In this document: piece by piece, positions 25,533 to 34,763 of the stretch
Numbering within the stretch: position 1 is the stretch's first letter
Layout of the letters: each line of letters begins with the position of its first letter
Assembly: GCF_009696005.1 (NCBI RefSeq)
Contig: NZ_VUMV01000001.1
Location: 372,001 to 436,000, forward strand
DNA from: Bilifractor porci
GTDB lineage: Bacteria; Bacillota; Clostridia; Lachnospirales; Lachnospiraceae
Reading direction: 5' to 3'
Length of the DNA stretch: 64,000 bases
Notes under the pieces: generated by a model
The model's database searches: none
What the model saw: only the letters and a program-made list of their open reading frames with translations
What the model was told of the DNA's origin: nothing
Program-made: the position numbers and the translations under genes

Positions 25533-26990
25533 TTACAGTTCTACTTTACTCTCCAGCGTAAAATAGAAGGCCACACCGTTCTCCTTATTCTCCGCCCAGC
25601 ATTTCTGATGATGTCCGTCCATGATCGCCTTGACAATGGACAGACCGATGCCGCTTCCGCCGTAGGCCCTGGTGCGGGCTTTATCCACTTTATAGAATTT
25701 GATCCAGATCTTATCCAGAGAATCCTCCGGGATCGGGCTGCCGGTGTTAAAGACGCAGGTTGTCACGACACCATTCATCTCCTGGCAGTGGACCGAGATT
25801 ATCTTCTCTCCCTCCGCGTGATGGATGGCGTTCGTCAGATAATTTGTGACAACCTCCTCGATCTTAAACTCATCGCCCCAGACCCAGACCGGATCCTCCT
25901 GCTCAAACTCCACGCGAACCTGCGCCTGCTGAATCATCACCTTCGCGGACTGTATAACGCCGTTGATCAGCTCCGTCAGATTAAATCTGGCCATAGAAAC
26001 CAGATCATTCCCGAATTCCAGCTGGTTCAGCGTCAGCAGCTGCTTCACCATTGTATTCATCTTTCCGGACTCGTCGATAATGACGTCGCAGTAGAAATCC
26101 CTGCTCTCCGGATCATCATTGATGCAGTCCTTCAGTCCCTCTGCGTATCCCTGTATCAGCGCGATCGGTGTTTTCAGCTCATGCGAAACATTAGAAAGAA
26201 ACTCCTTGCGCATATCGTCAATCTGCGTTTTCTGCTCGATATCCTTCTGCAGCTTTGTATTGGCAGTTTTCAGATCCTCCACGGCATGTTCCAGATTATC
26301 AGACATCTGATTAAAGTTCTCTCCGAGTTCTCCGATTTCATCCTGTCCCCCGCTGGTGTAGCGCGCATCGAAGTCCAGATCTGCCATCCGCTTGGAGAGC
26401 GTCGTCAGCTCCTGAATCGGCTGCACAATCTTTCTGGTAATCAGCCACATGGCAAGTGCCCCGGCAATGACGGCGACCACGCTGATATAGACAAAAAACC
26501 TCGTGGAAACCTGTGCCGCGTCAGAAATGCTCTGAACCGGGCACATCACCATGTAGTAGCCGCCGTCCTCCATCCCGGCATACAGCTCCAGGTACTGCAT
26601 ATTGGTAAAGCGGTCCTTCAGCTGGATAATTTTATAGGATCCGGAAGACTGTATGATATGCGCGTGATCATCCTCCATCCCCATGATAAAGCCGAAGAGC
26701 CGGCCTGCCATGGCATCATCATTCTGCGCGTTCGTCTGCGTGGCATTCATCTGCGAGTCTGTGACACAGTAGGTGAGGCCGTTCACGCTGCAGTAATTGT
26801 TAAACGCGTCCCAGTCCGTGTCATTCCCCTGATCCGCAATCTTCTCATAGCTCTCCACCAGCTTTTTCTGCTTCTGGGAAGCATAAAAGGTTCCCGCAAA
26901 AGACCACTGGAACACCCCTACAGCTGCCAGAACAAGCACCATGATAATAATAAAAGTAAACGCGATTTTTTTTCGGATTGATTTCTTCAT
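25533..26990 (-). CDS. Sensor histidine kinase
   Basis: A 485-residue membrane kinase. Transmembrane helices at about 9-31 and 166-187 flank a 135-residue extracytoplasmic sensor. A HAMP linker follows, then the phosphoacceptor His270 in FLSNVSHELKTPI, the N box TNYLTNAIHHA and the G box GGSGIGLSIVKAIM. ATP-binding regions are complete. It lies downstream of its response regulator gene, with a 150-base gap that holds a hairpin. The organisation resembles PhoR/VanS-type systems. The signal is unknown. Confidence 0.92.
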   Translation of the reverse strand: MKKSIRKKIAFTFIIIMVLVLAAVGVFQWSFAGTFYASQKQKKLVESYEKIADQGNDTDWDAFNNYCSVNGLTYCVTDSQMNATQTNAQNDDAMAGRLFGFIMGMEDDHAHIIQSSGSYKIIQLKDRFTNMQYLELYAGMEDGGYYMVMCPVQSISDAAQVSTRFFVYISVVAVIAGALAMWLITRKIVQPIQELTTLSKRMADLDFDARYTSGGQDEIGELGENFNQMSDNLEHAVEDLKTANTKLQKDIEQKTQIDDMRKEFLSNVSHELKTPIALIQGYAEGLKDCINDDPESRDFYCDVIIDESGKMNTMVKQLLTLNQLEFGNDLVSMARFNLTELINGVIQSAKVMIQQAQVRVEFEQEDPVWVWGDEFKIEEVVTNYLTNAIHHAEGEKIISVHCQEMNGVVTTCVFNTGSPIPEDSLDKIWIKFYKVDKARTRAYGGSGIGLSIVKAIMDGHHQKCWAENKENGVAFYFTLESKVEL

Positions 26991-27100
26991 AATTTATTTT
27001 CCTGTTCACAAAACGCATAAAACATATATTTCATTATAACAGTAAACGGAACATCATAGGAACATTTTCAGGCGTTTCTTCTTCCCATTCCCTTCATGAA

Positions 27101-27123
27101 AGGCCGGCTGAATCAGCCGGCCT
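27101..27123 (-). other. Hairpin between response regulator and kinase genes
   Basis: A perfect palindromic stem, AGGCCGGCTGA-T-TCAGCCGGCCT. On the minus strand it is followed only by TTTC. It may lower kinase expression relative to the regulator, or stabilise the upstream mRNA. Confidence 0.6.
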
Positions 27124-27140
27124 GTGTAAAATCTCAAAAT

Positions 27141-27827
27141 TTAATTATTGTCATCGGTTGTAAATTTGTACCCCATCCCCCAGATGGTTTTGATGTAGGA
27201 ACCTTTCTCCCCCATCTTGCTCCGAAGTTTCTTTACATGGGTGTCGATCGTCCTGGCGTCGCCGAAATAGTCATAATTCCATACGTTATTCAGTATTTTT
27301 TCCCTAGACAGCGCAATCCCCTTATTTTCCAGAAAATAAGTGAGCAGCTCAAACTCCTTAAAGCTCAGATCCATCTCTTTTCCGTCCACAGAGGCAATAT
27401 GCGCCGATTTGTCAATCCGAACGCCCCCTGCCTCCAGAATATCATTGCCTCCGATCTGGCTGGTTCTGCGGAGGATGGCTTCCACCCTTGCTACAAGAAC
27501 CTTCGGACTGAATGGCTTGGAAATATACTCATCCACGCCGAGATCGAAACCCATCAGTTCATCCCTCTCATCCCCGCGGGCCGTCAGCATGATGATCGGC
27601 ACCTTTGACTCTCTCCGAATCTCCCGGCAGACTTCCCATCCGTCCATTTTGGGCATCATAACGTCCAGAATAATCAGTTTAATATCTTTATCCGAATAAA
27701 AAAGATTCAGCGCTTCTTCCCCGTCTCCGGCCTCCAGCACCGTAAAGTCTTTTTTCACAAGAAAATCCCGAACAAGCTTGCGCATACGGGCTTCGTCATC
27801 CACAACCAGTATTTTTAATCCGTCCAT
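27141..27827 (-). CDS. OmpR/PhoB-family response regulator
   Basis: A 228-residue regulator. The receiver domain has the acidic pair D10/D11, phosphoacceptor Asp55 in LIILDVMMPKMDGW, and Lys in ISKPFSP. The C-terminal winged helix (about 130-225) ends with RTIDTHVKKLRSKMGEKGSYIKTIWGMGYKF. GAGGAAATCAT precedes the ATG. It is the first gene of the two-component operon. Two AAAGCTATCCTAGCTTT-like palindromes lie 100-175 bases upstream and could be operators (inference). Confidence 0.95.
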   Translation of the reverse strand: MDGLKILVVDDEARMRKLVRDFLVKKDFTVLEAGDGEEALNLFYSDKDIKLIILDVMMPKMDGWEVCREIRRESKVPIIMLTARGDERDELMGFDLGVDEYISKPFSPKVLVARVEAILRRTSQIGGNDILEAGGVRIDKSAHIASVDGKEMDLSFKEFELLTYFLENKGIALSREKILNNVWNYDYFGDARTIDTHVKKLRSKMGEKGSYIKTIWGMGYKFTTDDNN

Positions 27828-27928
27828 ATGATTTCCTCTTACCTTCTATTATGCTTCCTGCAGTACCCCCGGCAGGGTGTACTTGTTTACGAAAAACCCC
27901 GCAGGCATTCCTTATTTCCGCCTGTGTC

Positions 27929-28002
27929 TAAAGTTATCCTGGTTTCGCAGAAACAACAGACTGCTCCTGCTGAACTGCCGCGTATAAAGCTATCCTAGCT
28001 TT
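27929..28002. repeat. Pair of palindrome-like 17-base motifs upstream of the two-component operon
   Basis: AAAGCTATCCTAGCTTT (27986-28002) is a perfect inverted repeat with a 3-base centre. TAAAGTTATCCTGGTTT (27929-27945) is a related imperfect copy 56 bases away. They lie in the 310-base gap between the response regulator and tmRNA, otherwise free of genes except for the tmRNA terminator. Confidence 0.5.
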
Positions 28003-28077
28003 TAATTGTGTCCGCGCTGTGAAGAACAGAATGAAGAGAAGAAATTTCTTACACCTCCAGGTTCCTTCCCTGCTTAC

Positions 28078-28130
28078 AAAAAAAGCATGAATAAGGGAGA
28101 AGCAAGAGTGTCCCATATTCACGCTTTTTG
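28078..28130 (-). terminator. tmRNA terminator
   Basis: On the minus strand AAAGCGTGAATATGGGA pairs with TCCCTTATTCATGCTTT (few mismatches), followed by a T-run. It lies 8 bases after the mature tmRNA 3' end. Confidence 0.85.
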
Positions 28131-28137
28131 AGAAGAG

Positions 28138-28504
28138 TGGATCTGACGGGGGTCGAACCCGTGTCCAAACCGCCTTTGCCGGTTCCTCTACACGCTTAGT
28201 CCGTCTTCCTGCCTTCTCTGCCATCCTCACGGACAGACTGTACAGAGTGGTCTGGCAAGATTATCTTGGCACAGTCTCTTGACAGCTTGATTAACTGTGT
28301 GCAGCCGCTTCCTTTGGACCCTGCGGAATACAGCGGCGATATCCGCAGAGCTTTGATCCCACGAGGGGATGCACTGCTTAGGCGGCCAGTGCTACCGGTT
28401 CTTCGTTGTTAGCGAATATTGTTTGGTGTCGGATTTACGAGGTGTCCACCATCCTCGGCGTGCTGCTACCGTCTCCAACGACCTGTCGAAACCAGTACAG
28501 ACCC
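28138..28504 (-). ncRNA. ssrA: tmRNA (SsrA)
   Basis: Transfer-messenger RNA for ribosome rescue. The 367-base minus-strand gene begins GGGTCTGTACTGGTTTCGAC and ends with GGGTTCGACCCCCGTCAGATCCA. Acceptor arms GGGTCTG and CAGATCC pair, and CCA is not encoded. The tag reading frame at 28413-28378 runs from GCT to TAA and encodes ANNEEPVALAA, ending in the ALAA degron typical of Clostridia. smpB lies 140 bases upstream in the same orientation. The ends are set by acceptor pairing and agree with the promoter position. Confidence 0.97.
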
Positions 28505-28510
28505 AGATAT

Positions 28511-28539
28511 ATTATAGTAAATCCCTGCGTCAGGCGCAA
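28511..28539 (-). promoter_or_regulatory. tmRNA promoter
   Basis: The minus strand reads TTGCGC, 17 bases, TATAAT. The -10 box ends 6 bases before the predicted 5' end of tmRNA. Confidence 0.8.
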
Positions 28540-28643
28540 GAATTAACTGACACAAATACTCCATGCTCCACGCAGCTGATCATAAATCTATAACCGGCTG
28601 TCCCTGGCATGTACCATAAAAGCAGAGCAGACAGAAGTCTGTC

Positions 28644-29111
28644 TCAATACAGATTTTTTACCTTAAAGCTGCGTTCCGCCTCCCGCCGCATATCCTTTTT
28701 CGCTATGTCGTCCCTCTTGTCATAGAGTTTCTTTCCGCGGGCCAGGCCGATCTGCACCTTGACCAGCGGTCCCTTGAAATAGACCTGCAGAGGCACAATC
28801 GTAACTCCTTTTTCGCGGACTTTGCCGTCCAGCTTCCGGATCTCATCCTTATGCATCAGCAGCTTCCGCACCCGGACAGAATCCCGGTTGAAGATATTCC
28901 CCTTCTCATAAGGGCTGATATGCATTCCGTAGATGTAGACCTGTCCGTCCTCAATCCTGACAAACGCTTCCTTGATGGAGCATTTTCCCATACGACAGGA
29001 TTTTACCTCTGTTCCTGCCAGAGAGATTCCCGCCTCATATTTTTCATCAATAAAATATTCATGATATGCCTTTTTATTATTGGCAATCAGTTTATAGCTG
29101 TCCCCGGACAT
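28644..29111 (-). CDS. smpB: SsrA-binding protein SmpB
   Basis: Partner of tmRNA in trans-translation. The 155-residue beta-barrel protein has the N-terminal [32 protein letters not shown] and the C-terminal basic tail [24 protein letters not shown] that reaches into the ribosomal mRNA channel. GGAGAAATCAGA precedes the ATG. The usual rnr (RNase R) gene between secG and smpB is missing here, leaving secG only 80 bases upstream. Confidence 0.97.
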   Translation of the reverse strand: MSGDSYKLIANNKKAYHEYFIDEKYEAGISLAGTEVKSCRMGKCSIKEAFVRIEDGQVYIYGMHISPYEKGNIFNRDSVRVRKLLMHKDEIRKLDGKVREKGVTIVPLQVYFKGPLVKVQIGLARGKKLYDKRDDIAKKDMRREAERSFKVKNLY

Positions 29112-29190
29112 TCTGATTTCTCCAGAAATACAAAAGCTGCTGCAGAAATATGCAACAGCCAGTCTTCAACCATTTTTATGCAGATACGGA

Positions 29191-29439
29191 TCAGATGAAC
29201 TTAGTATTCAGAAGCACCGCAAGGCCGATAAAAACAATCGACATGATGCGGGTTGCCAGAATCATCCGTCCTTCCTCCGAACGTCCCTTATTCTTGCTCC
29301 AGTACGTATCCGCGGATGTCATACCGCCGATTGCGCCAAGGCCGTTGTCCTTGCCCTGCTGCCGAAGGATGATAATAATAAGGGCAACACAGTCAATGGT
29401 AAAGATTACTGTTAAAATTGTACGGATAACCGCAGTCAA
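29191..29439 (-). CDS. secG: Protein translocase subunit SecG
   Basis: A small SecYEG component of 82 residues with two transmembrane helices (about 5-26 and 60-80) and the conserved loop QQGKDNGLGAIGG. The start is a TTG at 29439, eight bases after GGAGG; the frame-opening TTG further upstream would lie before the ribosome site. It lies upstream of smpB in the same orientation. Confidence 0.93.
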   Translation of the reverse strand: MTAVIRTILTVIFTIDCVALIIIILRQQGKDNGLGAIGGMTSADTYWSKNKGRSEEGRMILATRIMSIVFIGLAVLLNTKFI

Positions 29440-29514
29440 TGCAATTTCCTCCTGCTGCAAAAAGACTCACAACGGGTATCTTATCATACCGTCCGGCAAA
29501 TGGCAAGCCACCGC

Positions 29515-29955
29515 TTAAAGATTTTCCAGAATTACCGTAAACGGCCCGTCATTCACCAGAGAGACCTTCATGTCCGCGCCAAAGCTTCCGGTCTGGACAG
29601 AGGGCACTGCCTTCTGAGCCTCCGCGACGATGTATTCATAGAGTTCTTTTGCCATTCCCGGTTCACCGGCATTGATAAAGCTCGGCCGGTTCCCTTTTCT
29701 GCAGTCGGCATAGAGCGTAAACTGCGAAATCAGAAGGAGTTCCCCGTTCACGTCCGCGAGAGAAAGATTGGTCTTCCCGTTTTCATCATCAAAAATACGG
29801 AGGCCGATCAACTTCCGGAGATACCTGTCGGCAGTTTCCTTTGTGTCGTCCGGGCCGACGCCGATCAGGACGACAAATCCTTTTCCGATCTTTCCGATTA
29901 CTTTTCCATCCACCTGGACGTCTGCCCGCGTTACACGCTGGATTACAAATTTCAT
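29515..29955 (-). CDS. dtd: D-aminoacyl-tRNA deacylase
   Basis: Removes D-amino acids, and glycine mischarged on tRNA-Ala, from tRNA. The 146-residue protein has [17 protein letters not shown] at the start, the catalytic-loop [17 protein letters not shown] in the middle and the cross-subunit [10 protein letters not shown] at the end (normally NxGPVT). It has the family length. The ribosome site is weak (GGGCGGG). Upstream lies a 170-base gap and then the ABC transporter operon in the same orientation. Confidence 0.96.
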   Translation of the reverse strand: MKFVIQRVTRADVQVDGKVIGKIGKGFVVLIGVGPDDTKETADRYLRKLIGLRIFDDENGKTNLSLADVNGELLLISQFTLYADCRKGNRPSFINAGEPGMAKELYEYIVAEAQKAVPSVQTGSFGADMKVSLVNDGPFTVILENL

Positions 29956-30125
29956 GTTTGTGCCCGCCCTTTATGTCTCAGCTACAACCCGTAAGGATAC
30001 ATTCATCCATTAAATCATCGTATAAATTACTTTCTAAACAAGTCACAGACAGGCCAAAGCGTCTGCGTATCAGAAATCTTTGCTCCACAATAGACGCAAA
30101 GCTCAGGCGCTTCCGCGCAGGATGT

Positions 30126-30878
30126 TCACAGAACCTTGGACAGGAAATCCTGCAGCCTGGGATTTTTCGGATGGCTGAAAATCTCCTCCGGGGTTCCTTC
30201 TTCCTGTACCTTGCCCTCATTGATGAAGAGCACGCGGCTTCCGACCTCTCTGGCGAAGCCCATCTCGTGGGTGACAATGGCCATTGTCATACCGTCTTCC
30301 GCAAGCTCCCGCATGACCTCCAGAACCTCCCCGACCATTTCCGGATCGAGCGCGGATGTCGGCTCGTCAAAAAGCAGCACCCTGGGATTCATCGCCATGG
30401 CACGAACAATGGCTATCCTCTGTTTCTGCCCTCCAGACAGGGACGCGGGATAGACGTCTGCCTTATCCTCCAGGCCGACCCGGTGCAGAAGCTCCATGGC
30501 TCTCTGATCCGCCTGTTCCTGTGTCATCAGTCCGGTGCGGACGGGCGCCAGTGTGATATTCCGTTTCACTGTTTTATTGGGAAACAGGTTGAAATGCTGG
30601 AACACCATCCCCATCTGGCAGCGGATTTTATTGATGTCTGTATTCTGGGAAGTAATCTCCTGGTTATTAAACCAGACCCTTCCCGATGTGGGAATCTCCA
30701 GAAGGTTCAGGCAGCGGAGAAAGGTTGATTTTCCGGAACCGGATGGCCCGATAATGACGACCTTCTCTCCTTCGTCAATATGCTCTGAAATATCATCCAG
30801 AACAAGGGTATCTCCGAATTTTTTGGTCAGATGCTCGACACGGATCAAAGCTCTGCCCTGGCTGTTAACGTCTGTCAC
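30126..30878 (-). CDS. Polar amino-acid ABC transporter ATP-binding protein (GlnQ/HisP type)
   Basis: The ATPase of an amino-acid importer, 250 residues. Walker [14 protein letters not shown]-loop [11 protein letters not shown], signature LSGGQKQR, Walker [15 protein letters not shown] and the H-loop VTHEMGF are all canonical. A GTG at 30878 with AAAGGAGG upstream is chosen. It overlaps the permease gene by 14 bases. It is the last gene of the operon SBP-permease-ATPase. Confidence 0.95.
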   Translation of the reverse strand: MTDVNSQGRALIRVEHLTKKFGDTLVLDDISEHIDEGEKVVIIGPSGSGKSTFLRCLNLLEIPTSGRVWFNNQEITSQNTDINKIRCQMGMVFQHFNLFPNKTVKRNITLAPVRTGLMTQEQADQRAMELLHRVGLEDKADVYPASLSGGQKQRIAIVRAMAMNPRVLLFDEPTSALDPEMVGEVLEVMRELAEDGMTMAIVTHEMGFAREVGSRVLFINEGKVQEEGTPEEIFSHPKNPRLQDFLSKVL

Positions 30879-31587
30879 TTCTGCGCAGCCTCCTTTCCAG
30901 AATTCCAAGAAGCTTGGTAAGAATCATGACCACTATCAGGTACATGGCTGCTATCCCGAAGAACGGCATAAAGGCCTGATAGGTTTTCGCCTGAATCTGA
31001 ATGGCCACTTTTGTCAGATCCGCAAGCCCGATTACCGTAACCAGAGAAGTATCCTTGAAAAGGGTAATCAGCTCGTTGCCCAGCGCCGGAAGAATGTTTT
31101 TAATCGCCTGGGGAATGATGATCTCTCTCATGACGACCGGATAGCCCATGCCGAGAGAGCGTCCTGCTTCCATCTGCCCCGGATCAATGGACATAATGCC
31201 GCTTCGTATGATTTCCGAGACATAGGCGCCGGAGTTGATGCCCAGGGAAAGGATGGCAATGCCGATCAGGTTCCGGCTGGACGCAAAGATAACCAGCCCC
31301 ATGATCAGAAGCTGAACCATCATAGGAGTACCGCGGATAACGGTAACGTAGATCTCGCAGATGACATTCAGGACCGAAATCAGCCGGTTCGGCTTCTGCC
31401 CTGTTTTCTGCTGGTCGTGCTGTGTCCTTGCAATCGCCACCAGCACACCGAGTACAATACCAATGGCCAGGGCTCCCAGCGTGACGGTGAACGAAACACC
31501 CAGTCCGCTCAGGTAACGCTTCCAGCGGTCCGCCTCAATAAAGCTCTGATAAAACGCATGTCCGATTTTTAGCATCCATGCAGGCAA
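30865..31587 (-). CDS. Polar amino-acid ABC transporter permease
   Basis: An inner-membrane permease of the HisM/GlnP family with five predicted transmembrane helices. The EAA loop reads [33 protein letters not shown] and the RGTPMMVQL motif is typical. A TTG at 31587 with AGGGGG nine bases before is preferred; ATG at 31575 is the alternative. It follows the binding-protein gene after a strong hairpin, consistent with lower expression than the binding protein. Confidence 0.93.
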   Translation of the reverse strand: MPAWMLKIGHAFYQSFIEADRWKRYLSGLGVSFTVTLGALAIGIVLGVLVAIARTQHDQQKTGQKPNRLISVLNVICEIYVTVIRGTPMMVQLLIMGLVIFASSRNLIGIAILSLGINSGAYVSEIIRSGIMSIDPGQMEAGRSLGMGYPVVMREIIIPQAIKNILPALGNELITLFKDTSLVTVIGLADLTKVAIQIQAKTYQAFMPFFGIAAMYLIVVMILTKLLGILERRLRRSDRR

Positions 31588-31617
31588 AGATCTGTTCCCC
31601 CTATAAAATATGATGTC

Positions 31618-31641
31618 GGGGGCAAAAGGTCTTTTGCCCCC
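31618..31641 (-). other. Hairpin between binding-protein and permease genes
   Basis: A perfect 11-12-base-pair stem, GGGGGCAAAAG with CTTTTGCCCCC. No T-run follows on the minus strand. Such hairpins commonly protect the 3' end of the binding-protein mRNA and reduce read-through. Confidence 0.65.
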
Positions 31642-31749
31642 AAACGATATCACGAATTGCTCCGTTTCTTTGAAACTCCCGCAATTTTCCGGTCAGGCGC
31701 CGGAGCCGACAAGAGCCGGCCCCGGAAGAACGATGCGGCAGTCTCCGCG

Positions 31750-32673
31750 TTATTCCGCCTTGATGTATTTATCCAGGATTTCCTGAACAGTTCCATCGTC
31801 CTTCAGTTTCTTCAGCTCCGCGTTAAGCGCGTCCCGCAGTCCGGTGTTGGATTTGCTGACGCCGATCGCGTAGTCCTCCGATACATATTCGGTATCAAGA
31901 ATCTTCAGTCCCGGATTTGCCTTGACAAATTCCTGAGCCGGCTGGGAATCAATGACAACCGCGTCTACCTTTCCTGCCAGCAGCGCCTGAATGGCCGTTG
32001 CTCCGTTCGTGTAGGCAACAACGTGATCCTCCCCGTATCCGCCGTTCTCCGGCGTATCGGAGCAGTAAATGTAGCCGGTGGTTCCCTCCTGGCACCCGAT
32101 CATCTTATCATTGGCCAGGTCGTCCACGGTCTTAATGTCGGAATCCTCCGGTACAATAATAACCTGCACGCCGGTTGCGTAGGTGTCTGTGAAATCTACG
32201 TTCTGCTTTCTTTCATCTGTGACGGTAAGGCCGGCCATGGCGATATCTTCCTTGCCGGACTGTACCGAAGTGATGACGGAAGAGAAATCCATATCATCGA
32301 CAACCAGCTCCAGGCCCAGGTCATCCGCAATCTTCTGCGCCAGATCAATATCGATACCCTCAAAGCCCCCGTCATCGGATGTGCTCTCATAAGGAGGAAA
32401 TGCCGCGTTGGTAGCCATGTGGAGCTTGCCCGCCTCTACCGTCGTAAAATCCCCGGTAACCGCGGCAGAGCTGGATACAGCTGCAGATCCGGAATTGGTA
32501 ACGGATTCTTCCGTTCCGGCAGTGCCGGAGGAAGATGCTTCCGCGGAAGACGCGGATGCGGAAGATGCCGAGGAAGCGGCTGCAGAAGAAGCGGAAGAAG
32601 AAGCGCTCCCGCCGCACGCAGCCAGCCCGGCCGTCATAAGAACTGTCAGGGCAAGTGCCAATTTCTTTTTCAT
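31750..32673 (-). CDS. Amino-acid ABC transporter substrate-binding lipoprotein
   Basis: A 307-residue lipoprotein of solute-binding family 3. The signal peptide ends in the lipobox LAAC (Cys20), followed by a Ser/Ala/Glu-rich flexible linker of about 50 residues and the bilobed domain (LHMATNAAFPPYESTSDDGG, FEGIDIDLAQKIADDLG, MAGLTVTDERKQNVDFT, IDSQPAQEFVKAN). Substrate is a polar amino acid but cannot be named from sequence alone. First gene of the operon behind a consensus promoter. Confidence 0.94.
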   Translation of the reverse strand: MKKKLALALTVLMTAGLAACGGSASSSASSAAASSASSASASSAEASSSGTAGTEESVTNSGSAAVSSSAAVTGDFTTVEAGKLHMATNAAFPPYESTSDDGGFEGIDIDLAQKIADDLGLELVVDDMDFSSVITSVQSGKEDIAMAGLTVTDERKQNVDFTDTYATGVQVIIVPEDSDIKTVDDLANDKMIGCQEGTTGYIYCSDTPENGGYGEDHVVAYTNGATAIQALLAGKVDAVVIDSQPAQEFVKANPGLKILDTEYVSEDYAIGVSKSNTGLRDALNAELKKLKDDGTVQEILDKYIKAE

Positions 32674-32817
32674 AATAAATTCCCTCTTTCCTTTTTGAAT
32701 GAACCTTTTGCCGGATTTTACCGGCGCTGCCGCAGATAAAATTCCGCGCGCTGCAGCCTTCCGCCCTCAGGCGGCCGCCTGCATAAGTATGCAGCAGAAT
32801 GTATATCTGATTTCAGA

Positions 32818-32846
32818 ATAGTAGCACCGCGCAATCCTCTTGTCAA
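32818..32846 (-). promoter_or_regulatory. Sigma-A promoter for the amino-acid ABC operon
   Basis: The minus strand reads TTGACA, 17 bases, TACTAT. It lies about 145 bases before the binding-protein start in the 305-base gap to gpmI. The leader contains GC-rich inverted repeats near 32755-32800 (GCATAAGTATGC palindrome), possibly regulatory. Confidence 0.75.
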
Positions 32847-32978
32847 ATCCCGCGGTGTCGGCAAGTATTAAGCAGTATTAAGGAATAATTAGTAAATAAT
32901 TACATGCTGATGCCTGTGTCAAAAGCCATGCCCCGATTATACCTGCAGGACTGCAGGAACCGGGATAAGACCTTCTTC

Positions 32979-34526
32979 TTATTTCCTGATAAGAAGAGAC
33001 TCTCCTGTCATCTCTTCCGGCTTCTGCATTCCCATCATCTCAATCAGGGTCGGAACAATGTCGCAGAGACGTCCGCCCTCGCGCAGTCCGTATGCCGGGT
33101 CATAATTGACCAGAATAAACGGAACCGGGTTGGTGGTATGGGCCGTCCAGGGTTCTCCTGTTTTCTCGTCCACCATCACCTCTGCATTTCCGTGATCCGC
33201 ACAGATAAACATCTGGCCGTCCACTTCCTTCAGAGCCTCTACCGCCCTGCCGACGCACTGATCCACCACTTCAATCGCCTTGATCGCGGCGGCCTCTACC
33301 CCGGTGTGTCCGACCATGTCGGGATTCGCGAAGTTAATGACGATAACATCGTATTTCTCGGAACGGATTGCCTCGCAGAGCCTGTCGCAGACCTCCGGAG
33401 CGCTCATCTCCGGTTTCAGGTCATAGGTGGCCACTTTGGGGGAATGTACCAGGATTCTGTCCTCTCCCTTATTGGGCTCCTCGACCCCTCCGTTAAAGAA
33501 GAAGGTGACATGGGCGTACTTTTCCGTCTCGGCGATTCTGGCCTGTGTCATTCCGTGGTTTGCCAGCCACTCCCCGAAGGTGTTGACCAGATGCTCCTTC
33601 TTAAAGGCAACCAGCTTATTGGGGATTGTCTCATCGTAATCCTTGAAGCAGACATAGGTCAGCTTCAGAAGCTTTTCTCTTTCAAAGCCCTTGAATTCCG
33701 GATCGCAGAACGCACGGGTAATCTGTCTCGCGCGGTCCGGACGGAAATTGAAGAAGATCACGGAATCTCCGTCTTTGATCACCGTAACCGGGGTTCCGTC
33801 GGCCTTCTTCATGACCGTAGGAACAACAAACTCGTCTGTGACCCCCTGGTCATAGGACGCCTGAAGCGCCTTCAGCGGATCGGTTCCTCCGTCAACGCCT
33901 TCCCCTTTGGTCAGGGCAGTATACGCTTTTTCCTCTCTGTCCCAGCGATTATCGCGGTCCATGGCATAGTAGCGGCCGGAAATCACGCCGATTTCCCCCA
34001 CGCCGATTTCTTTCATCTTATTCATCAGCTGCTCCACATACTCGATGCCGGAAGTAGGCGGCGTATCTCTTCCGTCCAGGAAGCAGTGTACATAAACTTT
34101 TTTCAGTCCGTGCTGTTTTGCCATCTCCAGAAGCGCGTACAGATGTGTAATATGGCTGTGCACCCCGCCGTCGGAAAGAAGTCCGAACAGATGCAGGGAG
34201 CTGCCGTTCTTCTTCGCGTTTTCCATTGCCAGGATCAGCTCTTCATTCTTAAAGAAATCGCCGTCCTGGATGGCCTTTGTGATACGGGTCAGATCCTGAT
34301 AGACAATCCGTCCGGCGCCCATGTTCATATGGCCGACCTCCGAATTTCCCATCTGTCCTTCCGGCAGGCCGACTGCCAGGCCGCTGGCCTGTCCCTGTAC
34401 ATAAGGGCACTCTGCTTTCAGCTTATCCATAACCGGCGTATCCGCCTCCGCGATCGCGTTATGTTCTCTCTTCGGATTCTCTCCGTATCCGTCTAAAATC
34501 ATCAGTACAGTAGGTTTTTTACTCAT
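32979..34526 (-). CDS. gpmI: 2,3-bisphosphoglycerate-independent phosphoglycerate mutase
   Basis: A 515-residue Mn-dependent enzyme interconverting 3- and 2-phosphoglycerate in glycolysis. It has the alkaline-phosphatase-fold start VLMILDGYGENP and the catalytic Ser in QMGNSEVGHMNMGAGR. HCFLDGRDTPP, INFANPDMVGHTG and FICADHGNAEVM are also present. AAGGAGAGAAGA precedes the ATG. No other glycolytic gene is adjacent, so it is separated from the usual gap-pgk-tpi-gpmI cluster. Confidence 0.97.
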   Translation of the reverse strand: MSKKPTVLMILDGYGENPKREHNAIAEADTPVMDKLKAECPYVQGQASGLAVGLPEGQMGNSEVGHMNMGAGRIVYQDLTRITKAIQDGDFFKNEELILAMENAKKNGSSLHLFGLLSDGGVHSHITHLYALLEMAKQHGLKKVYVHCFLDGRDTPPTSGIEYVEQLMNKMKEIGVGEIGVISGRYYAMDRDNRWDREEKAYTALTKGEGVDGGTDPLKALQASYDQGVTDEFVVPTVMKKADGTPVTVIKDGDSVIFFNFRPDRARQITRAFCDPEFKGFEREKLLKLTYVCFKDYDETIPNKLVAFKKEHLVNTFGEWLANHGMTQARIAETEKYAHVTFFFNGGVEEPNKGEDRILVHSPKVATYDLKPEMSAPEVCDRLCEAIRSEKYDVIVINFANPDMVGHTGVEAAAIKAIEVVDQCVGRAVEALKEVDGQMFICADHGNAEVMVDEKTGEPWTAHTTNPVPFILVNYDPAYGLREGGRLCDIVPTLIEMMGMQKPEEMTGESLLIRK

Positions 34527-34763
34527 TCTTCTCTCCTTCTGCCTATCGATTCTGACAAAATGCGCCAGAACAAAAGCTTCTTTTCATCCTCTGTCAGACG
34601 TATCATACCCAGTCCGTTCTGAAATTTCAAGTACAGGTTTCCAACAGGAGTCTGTTCTGTGCTATACTGTTGAACAGATTCGCAACAGACAGACACGACG
34701 GACGCAGGATTCGGCTGTCCCGCGCACATGCAGCACCCAAACCTGCGGGGAGGCAGATCACCC

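Noticed and set aside
27934-28230. Minus-strand ORF over the 3' part of tmRNA
   Set aside because: It overlaps the tmRNA acceptor end and terminator. The reading frame is accidental.
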